Positions 39,309 to 46,182 of a stretch of DNA of 64,000 nucleotides are shown here, in pieces. A model generated the notes under the pieces. It saw nothing but the letters and a program-made list of their open reading frames with translations. It had not been told where the DNA came from and did no database searches. Origin of the DNA: Solirubrobacter sp963792915 (GTDB taxonomy: Bacteria > Actinomycetota > Thermoleophilia > Solirubrobacterales > Solirubrobacteraceae); contig CAWBYD010000009.1 in the NCBI GenBank assembly GCA_963792915.1, positions 1 through 64,000 of the forward strand. The letters run 5' to 3'. Each line of letters begins with the position of its first letter. The stretch's first letter is position 1. The position numbers and the translations under genes are program-made.

Positions 39309-40354
39309 CGGTTGGCGGCGTGCTCGGCGGAGGCCCGGTACCCGCCGCCGAACAGGGAGGCGTGGACCAGCAGCGGGAACAGCTGGTAGAGCTCGACGCG
39401 CTCGTCGAAGCCGCCGGCGAGCGGCGCGCGCTCGTCGTAGGCGGCGAGGAACGCATGCCCCGGGTGGCCGAACAGCTGCAGCATCGCCAGGTCGACCTCG
39501 CGGTGGCCGCCGTAGGCCGCGGGATCGATCAGGTGCGCGCGCCCGTCGCGCCCCCACAGCACGTTCCCGCTCCACAGGTCACCGTGCAGCCGCGCGGGCG
39601 GCTCGGGCGGGCCGGCGAGCTCGGCCATCCGGTCGCACACGCGCTCCACCGCGCGGGTGCCGGCGGGGGACAGCCGCGCGCGCGCCAGCAGCGGGCGCAG
39701 GCGCGAGTCGGCGTAGAACGTCGGCCAGTCCGGCGCGGGGTCGTTGGGCAGCGCCAGCGAGCCGATGCGCAGCACGCGCCCGCCGCCCGCCGCGCCAGCC
39801 TCGCCCGGGGCGGCCGCGCCGCCCGCCGCGCCAGCCTCGCCCGGGGCGGCCGCGCCGCCCGCCGCGCCAGCCTCGCCCGGGGCGGCCGCGCCGCCCGCCC
39901 CGCCGGCCTCGCCCGCCGCGCCAGCCTCGCCCGGGGCGGCCGCGTCGCCCGCCCCGCCGGCCTCGCCCGGGGCGGCCGCGCCGCCCGCCTCACCTGACGC
40001 GGCCGGGGGCGCGCCGAACGCCGGCGCGCCCGCGGCGTGGACGGCGGTGAGCCCGGCGCCGAACGCCGCGGGGTCGCCGCGGCCGCCCTCGGCGACCCAC
40101 TCGAGCACGAGCACGCGCTCGCTCGCGCCGAGCACCGCGGGCACCGGCAGCGCGCCGGCCGCGGCGAGCCAGCGCAGGCCGTCCGCCTCGGCGGCGTACT
40201 CGCCGGGCCCGGCATCCGCGCGCGTCTTCACGAACGCGCGCGTGCCGTCGTCGAACTCCGCCCGGTAGGCATCGTTGATGTCACCGCCGCCCGCGCGCCG
40301 CAGCTCGCGGACCTCGCGGCCCGTGGCCGCGCGCACGTCGTCGGCGAGGCTCAT
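39299..40354 (-). CDS. Fructosamine/ketosamine-3-kinase family protein with repeat insertion
   Basis: The protein-kinase-like fold is readable: ELRRAGGGDINDAYRAEFDDGTRAFVKT (ATP loop and Lys), catalytic loop RLHGDLWSGNVLW, metal loop HLIDPAAYGGHREVDLAM, and C-terminal LYQLFPLLVHASLFGGGY. Family members phosphorylate Amadori products so that glycated proteins shed the sugar. Unusually, ~70 residues of a 12-residue Gly/Ala/Glu/Pro repeat (APGEAGAAGGAA) interrupt the loop between the N- and C-lobes (residues ~118-190), making it 351 residues against about 285. The start overlaps the LMW phosphatase stop (ATGA). Confidence 0.88.
   Translation of the reverse strand: MSLADDVRAATGREVRELRRAGGGDINDAYRAEFDDGTRAFVKTRADAGPGEYAAEADGLRWLAAAGALPVPAVLGASERVLVLEWVAEGGRGDPAAFGAGLTAVHAAGAPAFGAPPAASGEAGGAAAPGEAGGAGDAAAPGEAGAAGEAGGAGGAAAPGEAGAAGGAAAPGEAGAAGGAAAPGEAGAAGGGRVLRIGSLALPNDPAPDWPTFYADSRLRPLLARARLSPAGTRAVERVCDRMAELAGPPEPPARLHGDLWSGNVLWGRDGRAHLIDPAAYGGHREVDLAMLQLFGHPGHAFLAAYDERAPLAGGFDERVELYQLFPLLVHASLFGGGYRASAEHAANRYA
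39783..40000. repeat. Imperfect 36-bp tandem repeat inside the fructosamine-kinase gene
   Basis: About six in-frame units of CGCCAGCCTCGCCCGGGGCG plus CGGCCGCGCCGCCCGC (36 bp) code for 12-residue APGEAGAAGGAA repeats. The last-read DNA copies (39783-39890) are nearly identical; those toward 40000 vary. The sequence is extremely GC-rich and prone to slippage, so copy number may differ between strains or assemblies. Confidence 0.85.
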
Positions 40355-40824
40355 CGCAACGTGGCGAGCAGGCCGCGGCAGGCCGCCTCGACCATGTCGA
40401 GCACGGCCTCGAAGCCCTGCTCGCCGCCGTAGTACGGGTCGGGCACGTCGAGGTCGCCCGACGCCGCCGGGTCGAACGAGCGCAGCAGCCGCACCCGGCC
40501 CCGTGCCAGCTGGTCCGGCGCCAGCGCGACCAGGTCCGCGTGGTTGTCGCTGTCCATCGCCAGCAGCAGGTCGAAGTCCGCGAAGTCGCTCCGGCGCACC
40601 TGCCGCGCCGCTCCCTCGAGGATCACCCCGCGCCGGCGGGCCGCCGCGGTCGCGCGCCGGTCGGGCGGGTCGCCGGCGTGCCAGCCGCCGGTGCCGGCGC
40701 TGTCGAGCTCGATCTGGTCCTCGAGTCCCGCCTCGCGCACCAGGCCGCGCATGACGCCCTCCGCCGTCGGCGAGCGGCAGATGTTCCCCATGCACACGAA
40801 GAGCAGGCGGGTCGGCTTGGGCAC
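40351..40824 (-). CDS. Low-molecular-weight protein-tyrosine phosphatase
   Basis: The 157-residue enzyme has the P-loop VCMGNICRSPTAEGV (nucleophile Cys11, Arg17) and the acid Asp in DVPDPYYGG (Asp127), a complete LMW-PTP catalytic set. GTG start at 40824, with TATACG 8 nt upstream. It is coupled by ATGA to the fructosamine-kinase-like gene. In other bacteria these two families are also found side by side, and some LMW-PTP-like proteins act on phospho-sugars or phosphoarginine, so a joint protein-deglycation role is possible. Confidence 0.94.
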   Translation of the reverse strand: MPKPTRLLFVCMGNICRSPTAEGVMRGLVREAGLEDQIELDSAGTGGWHAGDPPDRRATAAARRRGVILEGAARQVRRSDFADFDLLLAMDSDNHADLVALAPDQLARGRVRLLRSFDPAASGDLDVPDPYYGGEQGFEAVLDMVEAACRGLLATLR

Positions 40825-40832
40825 GCAGAGAC

Positions 40833-40838
40833 CGTATA
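40833..40838 (-). promoter_or_regulatory. -10 hexamer TATACG of the phosphatase operon
   Basis: TATACG on the minus strand lies 8 nt before the GTG at 40824, leaderless geometry. The divergent SagB-like gene starts 57 bp away. Confidence 0.4.
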
Positions 40839-40865
40839 GCGGCGGGCCCCCGACGCGCGGCCGCG

Positions 40866-40871
40866 TACCCT
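40866..40871 (+). promoter_or_regulatory. -10 hexamer TACCCT of the SagB-like gene
   Basis: TACCCT ends 9 nt before the GTG at 40881. The spacing supports that start codon. Confidence 0.4.
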
Positions 40872-40880
40872 GCCGGTGTC

Positions 40881-42338
40881 GTGAACCCCGGTGACACCGC
40901 CCGCCTCTTCCACCACCTGACGTCGTACACGCGCGAGGACGACTGGCCGCCCGCGCCCACCGACCACCCGCTGGTCGTGCAGGACCTCGTCCCGCAGGAC
41001 CCGGCGACGTGGCCCGCCGCGTGCAAGGCGTACCCGGGCGGACTGGAGACCGTCGCGCTGCCGCGCACGTGGCCGGCGGTCGAGCTCGCGGCGACCGCGG
41101 TGCTGGCCGGCCGCAGCGCCTCCCACCCGCTTGACGTGGCCGCGCTCGCGCGCGTGCTGTTTCTGTCCTCAGGCGTCGTGCGCGTGATCGAGCGCGAGGG
41201 CCGCCCGACGCTGCTGCTGCGCGCGGCGGGCTCGGCCGGCGGGCGCTTCCCGCTCGAGTTCTATGTGTCCGCCCGCGCCGTCGAGGGACTCCCCGACGGC
41301 GTGTACTGGTACGACCCGGTCGGCCATGCGCTCGCGCGCGTCGGGCCCGCGGCGGACGGCGGGGCGACCGCGCTGATCGTGACCGGGATCCCGTGGCGCA
41401 CCGGCTGGCGCTACGCGGAGCGCGGCTGGCGCCACATCTACTGGGACGCGGGCACGGCGCTGGGGCAGACGCTCGCGCTCACCGGCTCGGCCGGGCTCGG
41501 CCCGCGCCTGCTCACCCGCTTCCCGGACGCCGAGGTCACGCGGCTGGTGGGCGCGGACGGCGTCCAGGAGTTCCCGGTCGCCGTGGTGGCGCTCGGCGAG
41601 GGTGAGCCCGCGCTCCGGCCGCGCGGCGAGGCGGCAGCCGGCGCGGTCGACGAGGCAGCACGCGAGTTCCCGCTGGTCACGGCGGTCCAGCGCGCGGGCG
41701 ACGGCGACGTGCTCGGCGAGCCGTGGCCCGCCGCCGCGCCGCTGCCCGGTGCGCCGCCCGCCTCGCGCGATCTCGACGCCGTGATCGCCCAGCGCGGCTC
41801 GACCCGCCGCATGGACGCGACGGCGACCGTCGCGCGCGAGGTCTTCGAGTTCTCGCTGGCCGCCTCGCTGCGCGGCACGCGCGTGCCGCACTTCATCGCT
41901 GTCCACGGCGTCGACGGCTACGACCCCGGGCTCTATCGCTGGCCCGACCTGGACCGGCCGCTGCGCCGCGCGCCGCTGCGCGAGCAGCTGCTGCGCGTCT
42001 GCTGGGACCAGGACCTGGGCCGCGACGCCGCGTTCGTCGTGATGGGCGCGGCCGACCTCGCGACGCTCGACGACCGCGGATACCGCGACGCCCAGCTCGA
42101 CTCCGGAATCGTCGAGGGCCGCCTGCACCTGGCCGCCTACGCGCTCGGGATCGGCGCCAGCGGGATGACGTTCCTGGACTCGGAGATCGCCGGGCTGCTC
42201 GGCGAGCCGCTGGCGGCGCTGCTGTTCACGTGCGTCGGCGTGCCCACGTACCGCAACCGGGCCGGCGGGCGGCCGGGCGAGCCGACCGCTCTCACGCTCG
42301 TGGAGGCGGGCATCACGCCGCCGCCGGAGGCCGCCTGA
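40881..42338 (+). CDS. SagB-type tandem nitroreductase/dehydrogenase
   Basis: The 485-residue protein contains two nitroreductase-like halves: ~90-230 (LDVAALARVLFLSSGVVR..., GGRFPLEFYVSARAVEGLPDGVYWYDP, GWRYAERGWRHIYWDAGTALGQTLAL) and ~300-470 (VIAQRGSTRRMDATATVAREVFEFSL, LYRWPDLDRPLR, GRLHLAAYALGIGASGMTFLD). RYxxRGWRHIYxDAGH-like sequences are typical of SagB FMN dehydrogenases that oxidise azolines in RiPP maturation. No YcaO, precursor peptide or transporter lies nearby, so it is probably a stand-alone oxidoreductase. Its stop directly abuts the thiolase stop. Confidence 0.85.
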   Translation: MNPGDTARLFHHLTSYTREDDWPPAPTDHPLVVQDLVPQDPATWPAACKAYPGGLETVALPRTWPAVELAATAVLAGRSASHPLDVAALARVLFLSSGVVRVIEREGRPTLLLRAAGSAGGRFPLEFYVSARAVEGLPDGVYWYDPVGHALARVGPAADGGATALIVTGIPWRTGWRYAERGWRHIYWDAGTALGQTLALTGSAGLGPRLLTRFPDAEVTRLVGADGVQEFPVAVVALGEGEPALRPRGEAAAGAVDEAAREFPLVTAVQRAGDGDVLGEPWPAAAPLPGAPPASRDLDAVIAQRGSTRRMDATATVAREVFEFSLAASLRGTRVPHFIAVHGVDGYDPGLYRWPDLDRPLRRAPLREQLLRVCWDQDLGRDAAFVVMGAADLATLDDRGYRDAQLDSGIVEGRLHLAAYALGIGASGMTFLDSEIAGLLGEPLAALLFTCVGVPTYRNRAGGRPGEPTALTLVEAGITPPPEAA

Positions 42339-43475
42339 TCAGTTCAGCCGCTCGACGATCATCGCCTGGCCCATCCCGCCCGCCACGCACATCGTCTCCA
42401 GGCCGTACGTGCCGTCGGTCGCGTCGAGGCCGTTGAGCAGCGTCGTCATGATCCGCGCGCCGGTCATGCCGAACGGGTGACCGAGCGCGATCGCGCCGCC
42501 GAACGGGTTCAGCTTCTCGGCGTCGATCCCCAGCTCGTCGCGGCAGGGGACGATCTGCGCCGCGAACGCCTCGTTCATCTCGACGATGTCGATGTCGTCG
42601 ATGCTCATCCCGGCCTGCTTGAGCACGGCCTTGACGGCGGGGATCGGGCCGAGGCCCATGATCTCCGGCCGCAGTGCGGCGACCGAGGACGCGACGATCC
42701 GAGCGCGCGGCTTGAGGCCCAGCGCCGCCGCCTTCTCGGCCGACAGCACGAGGATCGCGGCCGCGCCGTCGTTGAGCGGGCAGGAGTTGCCGGCCGTGAC
42801 CGTGCCCTCGGGGTTGAACGCCGGCTTGAGCTCGGCGAGCTTCTCCAGCGTCGTGCCGGGGCGCGGGCCGTCGTCGCGCGTGACGTCGCCGACCGCGACG
42901 ATCTCGGCGTCGAAGTGGCCGCTGTCGCGCGCGGCGACGGCGCGGTCCTGGGAGCGCTTGGCCCACTCGTCCTGCGCCACGCGCGACACCTTGCAGCGCT
43001 CGGCGACGTTCTCGGCCGTGAGCCCCATCGGGATGTAGACGTTGTACGGCGCGCCGTCCGAGCCGTCGAGCTTCGGGTGCGGGGAGAACGGCGGGTACTG
43101 CGGGAAGCGCGAGACCGCCTCGACGCCGGCGGCGATGTACTGGTCGCCCTCGCCCGCCTTGATCGCGTGGAACGCCATCCGCAGCGTCTGCAGTGACGAG
43201 GCGCAGAAGCGGTTGACGGTGGTCGCCGGGATGTGGTGGTCGAGCCCGGCCAGCAGCGCGGCGTTGCGGCCGACGTTGTAGCCCGCCTCGCCGAGCGGGA
43301 ACCCGCAGCCCATCATCACGTCGACGGTCTCCGAGAAGTCGACCCCGGGGTTGCGCTCGACCAGCGCCCGCAGCGGCACGGCGGCGAGATCGTCGGTGCG
43401 GACGTCCTTCAGCGACCCCTTGGCGGCGCGCCCGATCGGCGTCCGGATGGCATCGACGATGACGGCTTCAGGCAT
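42339..43475 (-). CDS. Thiolase (acetyl-CoA C-acyltransferase)
   Basis: The 378-residue thiolase has the nucleophile Cys91 (VNRFCASSLQ), the His of GGAIALGHPFGMTGARI and the second Cys in ETMCVAGGMGQA. FNPEGTVTAGNSCPLNDGAAAI and VEMNEAFAAQ are also present. It catalyses degradative thiolysis or condensation of acyl-CoAs; the FadA/AcAT type cannot be separated safely. AAGGAG precedes the ATG. A 16-bp TetR-type palindrome lies 11 bp upstream of the start, so acyl-CoA- or lipid-responsive repression by a regulator outside the window is likely. Confidence 0.94.
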   Translation of the reverse strand: MPEAVIVDAIRTPIGRAAKGSLKDVRTDDLAAVPLRALVERNPGVDFSETVDVMMGCGFPLGEAGYNVGRNAALLAGLDHHIPATTVNRFCASSLQTLRMAFHAIKAGEGDQYIAAGVEAVSRFPQYPPFSPHPKLDGSDGAPYNVYIPMGLTAENVAERCKVSRVAQDEWAKRSQDRAVAARDSGHFDAEIVAVGDVTRDDGPRPGTTLEKLAELKPAFNPEGTVTAGNSCPLNDGAAAILVLSAEKAAALGLKPRARIVASSVAALRPEIMGLGPIPAVKAVLKQAGMSIDDIDIVEMNEAFAAQIVPCRDELGIDAEKLNPFGGAIALGHPFGMTGARIMTTLLNGLDATDGTYGLETMCVAGGMGQAMIVERLN

Positions 43476-43485
43476 CTCAGCTCCT

Positions 43486-43506
43486 TTGACTGACCAGTCA
43501 ATCGTA
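43486..43506 (-). promoter_or_regulatory. Thiolase promoter with TetR-type operator
   Basis: TTGACTG-AC-CAGTCAA (43486-43501) is a perfect 7-bp inverted repeat of the kind bound by TetR-family fatty-acid regulators. TACGAT (43506-43501, minus strand) is a fitting -10, placing the start of transcription inside the palindrome. AAGGAG follows at 43486-43481. The site also covers the psuK-like stop codon. Confidence 0.7.
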
Positions 43507-44340
43507 CGCCGGACGGCTGCCGTCGCGCTGCACCGCCTCGGCCGCCAGCCGCACGCCGGCCTCCAGCGCGGCCTCCGGCGGCCCCGGCCAGGCGCTCAGG
43601 AAGCCCGCGGCGAAGGCATCGCCGGCGCCGGTCGTGTCGCGGACGTCGTCGAGCCGGACGGCGGGAACGTCGATGCGCGCCACGCCGTCGGTCCAGCTCG
43701 CGCCGGCGGCGCCGCGCTTGGTCACCAGCTCGCGCACGCCGTCGAGGCTCGGCAGCGCCTCGCGCTCGAGCTCGTTGGGCAGCAGGAGGTCGACCGGCCG
43801 CGCGCGGGCGAGGAACGCGGGATCGGCGCGCAGCGGCGCGGCGCTCGACGGATCGACGCTGATGCGCGCGCCGGCGGCCCGCGCGCGCTCCATCGCCGCG
43901 AGCGCCGCGACGCGCGAGCCGGAGCGCAGCAACAGGTAGCCGGCGACGTGCAGCACCGCGGCCGCGTCCAGCAGCTCGCCCGGGAGGTCAGCGGTCGACA
44001 GCGCGTCGTTGGCGCCGGCGTCGGGCAGCATCGTGCGCTCGCCGCCCGGCGCGACGAGCACGACGCAGGTGCCGGTCGGCCGCGCCTCGTCGCGCGCGAC
44101 CCGCACGTCGACGCCGTCCAGCCCGCTCAGGGCGATGCCGGCGGCGGCGTCGGCGCCCGCGCGGCCGACCAGCGCCACCTCGACGCCCGCGTAGGCCAGC
44201 CAGGCCGCGACGTTCGCGCCCGCGCCGCCCGGCCGCATCACGATCCGCGACGGCGTGTCGCTGCCGTACGCGAGCGGCCCGTCCTGGACCGCGACGACGT
44301 CGCACATCAGGTCGCCGAGGACGACGACGCGGGCGCTCAC
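43498..44340 (-). CDS. psuK: PfkB-family kinase, probable pseudouridine kinase
   Basis: A 280-residue ribokinase-fold enzyme. The N-terminal MRPGGAGANVAAWLAYAG, VALVGRAGAD and the C-terminal signature DTTGAGDAFAAGFL (catalytic Asp) are clear. Being GTGA-coupled behind the PsuG gene makes pseudouridine the most likely substrate (pseudouridine to its 5'-phosphate, then cleavage to uracil and ribose-5-phosphate). Adenosine or ribose kinase remain alternatives by sequence alone. The stop codon lies within the thiolase operator. Confidence 0.87.
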   Translation of the reverse strand: MSARVVVLGDLMCDVVAVQDGPLAYGSDTPSRIVMRPGGAGANVAAWLAYAGVEVALVGRAGADAAAGIALSGLDGVDVRVARDEARPTGTCVVLVAPGGERTMLPDAGANDALSTADLPGELLDAAAVLHVAGYLLLRSGSRVAALAAMERARAAGARISVDPSSAAPLRADPAFLARARPVDLLLPNELEREALPSLDGVRELVTKRGAAGASWTDGVARIDVPAVRLDDVRDTTGAGDAFAAGFLSAWPGPPEAALEAGVRLAAEAVQRDGSRPAYD

Positions 44341-45227
44341 AGCGCGGCCGCGATCTGCGCCGCGAGCGCCGCGTTGCGGAGCACCAGGCGGACGTTGGCG
44401 CGCAGGCTCTCGCCGCCCGTGCGGCTGTGGAAGCGCTCGAGCAGGAACGGCGTCACGTCGCGCCCGGCGATCCCCGCGTCGGCCGCGGCTTCGAGTCCGT
44501 CGCGCAGGACGCGCGCGTGCAGCCCGGGGTCGAGCTGCTCGGCGGTCGGCAGCGGGTTGGCGACGACGACGGCGCCCGGCGCGCGTGCGGCCTCGCGGGC
44601 ACGCAGGACCGCCGCGGCCTCGGCCGGCGTGTCAACGCGCCACGGCACCGGCAGCCCGGAGTCCGCGAGGTAGAAGGCCGGGAACGTGTCCGTGCCGTAG
44701 CCGAGCACGGTGACGTTGAGGGTCTCCAGGCGCTCGAGCGTCGCGGGCACGTCGAGAATGGACTTCACGCCCGCGCACACGACGCAGACGCCGACCCGCG
44801 CGAGCGTCGAGAGGTCGGCCGACTCGTCGAGCGTCTCCCGGAAGCCGCGGTGGACGCCGCCGAGCCCGCCGGTGGCGAACACGCGGATGCCCGCCTCCTC
44901 GGCGAGATGCGCGGTGGCGGCGACGGTCGTCGCCCCGTCGGCGCCGCGCGCGGCGGCCGGCGCGAGGTCGCGCACGCCGCACTTGACGACGCCGTCCGAG
45001 GAGGCGAGCGCCGCGAGCTGCGCCGCGTCGAGGCCGACGCGGATCTCGCCGCCGAGCACGGCGATCGTCGCCGGCACGGCGCCGTGCTCGCGCACGGTCG
45101 CCTCGATCTCGCGCGCCACCCGCAGGTTGTCCGGCCGCGGCAGCCCGTGCGCGATGATCGTGCTCTCGAGCGCGACCACCGGCGCGTGCTCAGCCAGCGC
45201 CGCCGTGACTTCCGGGTGCACGAGCAT
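44337..45227 (-). CDS. psuG: Pseudouridine-5'-phosphate glycosidase
   Basis: The 296-residue enzyme reversibly cleaves pseudouridine-5'-phosphate. Family blocks are VVALESTIIAHGLPRPDNLRVA, ATIAVLGGEIRVGL, KCGVRDLAPAAARGADGATTVAAT, FATGGLGGVHRG, VVCAGVKSILD and GYGTDTFPAFYL. The ATG at 45227 is preferred over GTG 45251 because family members begin with the xxPEVxxAL helix and TAGGGT sits 10 nt before it. It is coupled to psuK. No nucleoside transporter is seen. Pseudouridine probably comes from tRNA and rRNA turnover. Confidence 0.93.
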   Translation of the reverse strand: MLVHPEVTAALAEHAPVVALESTIIAHGLPRPDNLRVAREIEATVREHGAVPATIAVLGGEIRVGLDAAQLAALASSDGVVKCGVRDLAPAAARGADGATTVAATAHLAEEAGIRVFATGGLGGVHRGFRETLDESADLSTLARVGVCVVCAGVKSILDVPATLERLETLNVTVLGYGTDTFPAFYLADSGLPVPWRVDTPAEAAAVLRAREAARAPGAVVVANPLPTAEQLDPGLHARVLRDGLEAAADAGIAGRDVTPFLLERFHSRTGGESLRANVRLVLRNAALAAQIAAAL

Positions 45228-45237
45228 TCGCGCGTGC

Positions 45238-45243
45238 ACCCTA
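45238..45243 (-). promoter_or_regulatory. -10 hexamer TAGGGT of psuG
   Basis: TAGGGT on the minus strand ends 10 nt before the ATG at 45227; transcription would begin a few bases before the start codon. Confidence 0.35.
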
Positions 45244-45325
45244 GTGGACACGTCCGCAAGTACGACGCATTCCGGCGGGCACGCCGATACGCCGTACTTC
45301 CGAACACGCCCACTCGCGCGGGACC

Positions 45326-45357
45326 ACCGCCCCGCCGGCGCGCGCCGGCGGGGCGGT
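45326..45357. terminator. Strong terminator hairpin between the PadR gene and psuG
   Basis: ACCGCCCCGCCGGCG pairs perfectly with CGCCGGCGGGGCGGT around a 2-base centre (practically a 14-bp stem with a 4-nt loop), 7 bp beyond the PadR stop on the minus strand. It separates PadR transcription from psuG. Confidence 0.75.
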
Positions 45358-45363
45358 AGGGAG

Positions 45364-46056
45364 CTACGCCTCCTGCGGCGGCTCCTCGCCGGGATCGTCC
45401 TCGGCGAGGATCTTGTAGAGCGCGCGGCGGGTGTCGGCGAGGATCTTGCGCGCCTCGTCGGTGTGGCCCGCGGCAGCGACCTGCATCGCCGCGGCGCCGA
45501 CCTGGAACATCAGGCCGCGCAGGTCCATGACGCCCTCGTCCATGCCGCCCGTGGCGGCCTCGAACGGGTCGCCGAGCTCGGCGCGGTTGGACTCCACGTG
45601 GGAGCGGCCCTCGTCGGTGAGCTCGTACGCCTTGCGGCCGTCGATCTCGACGGCGCGCACGAGGCCCTCGTCCTCGAGCTGCTGGAGCGCGGGGTAGACC
45701 GAGCCGGGGCTCGGCTTCCAGACGCCCTCGGTGCGGCGCTCGATCTCCTGGATCAGCTGGTAGCCGTTCTGCGCCTGGCCCTCGAGGAGCAGGAGCATCG
45801 CGGCGCGGACGTCGCCGCGCCGGGCGCGGCCGCCGCGCCCGCGGCCGCGCGGGCCGTGATGGCCCGGGCCGCCCGGTCCGCCGGGGCCCCAGAAGAACGC
45901 CTTGAATTGGCGCGGGTCGCCGCCGAACGGACCGCCGCGCATGAACGCGACGAGCTCCTCCCACGGGGCCCGGCGCTCGCCGCGGTCGTGGCGGTGATGA
46001 TGGTGCTGGTGGCGGCCGCGTGGGCCGAACCACTCGTTTGCTTGTGCTGCATGCAT
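45364..46056 (-). CDS. PadR-family regulator with His/Gly-rich N-terminus
   Basis: A 230-residue Vir-type PadR. Residues 1-85 are low complexity: GRHQHHHHRHDRGE and a Gly/Pro/Arg/His run (GPGGPGGPGHHGPRGRGRGG), which could bind metal or nucleic acid. The DNA-binding domain is ~80-160 (RAAMLLLLEGQAQNGYQLIQEIERR, PSPGSVYPALQQLEDEGLVRAVE, KAYELTDEGRSHVESN) and the C-terminal helical dimer part follows. A TATCGCGATA palindrome sits inside the spacer of its near-consensus promoter, a clear autorepression layout. AAAGGT precedes the ATG. Confidence 0.9.
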   Translation of the reverse strand: MHAAQANEWFGPRGRHQHHHHRHDRGERRAPWEELVAFMRGGPFGGDPRQFKAFFWGPGGPGGPGHHGPRGRGRGGRARRGDVRAAMLLLLEGQAQNGYQLIQEIERRTEGVWKPSPGSVYPALQQLEDEGLVRAVEIDGRKAYELTDEGRSHVESNRAELGDPFEAATGGMDEGVMDLRGLMFQVGAAAMQVAAAGHTDEARKILADTRRALYKILAEDDPGEEPPQEA

Positions 46057-46092
46057 CGCTGTTACCTTTCGTTGATGTGTCGCGATGCGTCA

Positions 46093-46121
46093 ACGATATA
46101 TCGCGATAGTCGTTCTGTCAA
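46093..46121 (-). promoter_or_regulatory. PadR promoter with internal operator
   Basis: On the minus strand TTGACA (46121-46116), 17 bp, TATCGT (46098-46093). The spacer contains the palindrome TATCGCGATA (46099-46108) immediately next to the -10. Binding there would block RNA polymerase directly. Confidence 0.75.
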
Positions 46122-46168
46122 GAGCGGAGACACCAGGTAGCCGGTGGTCCCGCCCGCGCCCGTCTACG

Positions 46169-46174
46169 TAGGCT
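46169..46174 (+). promoter_or_regulatory. -10 hexamer TAGGCT of the UbiB-like gene
   Basis: TAGGCT ends 8 nt before the GTG at 46183. It supports the GTG over the upstream in-frame ATG at 46144. Confidence 0.4.
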
Positions 46175-46182
46175 CAAACGAA

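Noticed and set aside
40881..43475. A RiPP (azoline peptide) cluster around the SagB-like gene
   Set aside because: No YcaO, lanthipeptide, precursor or transporter genes; neighbours are a thiolase and a phosphatase.
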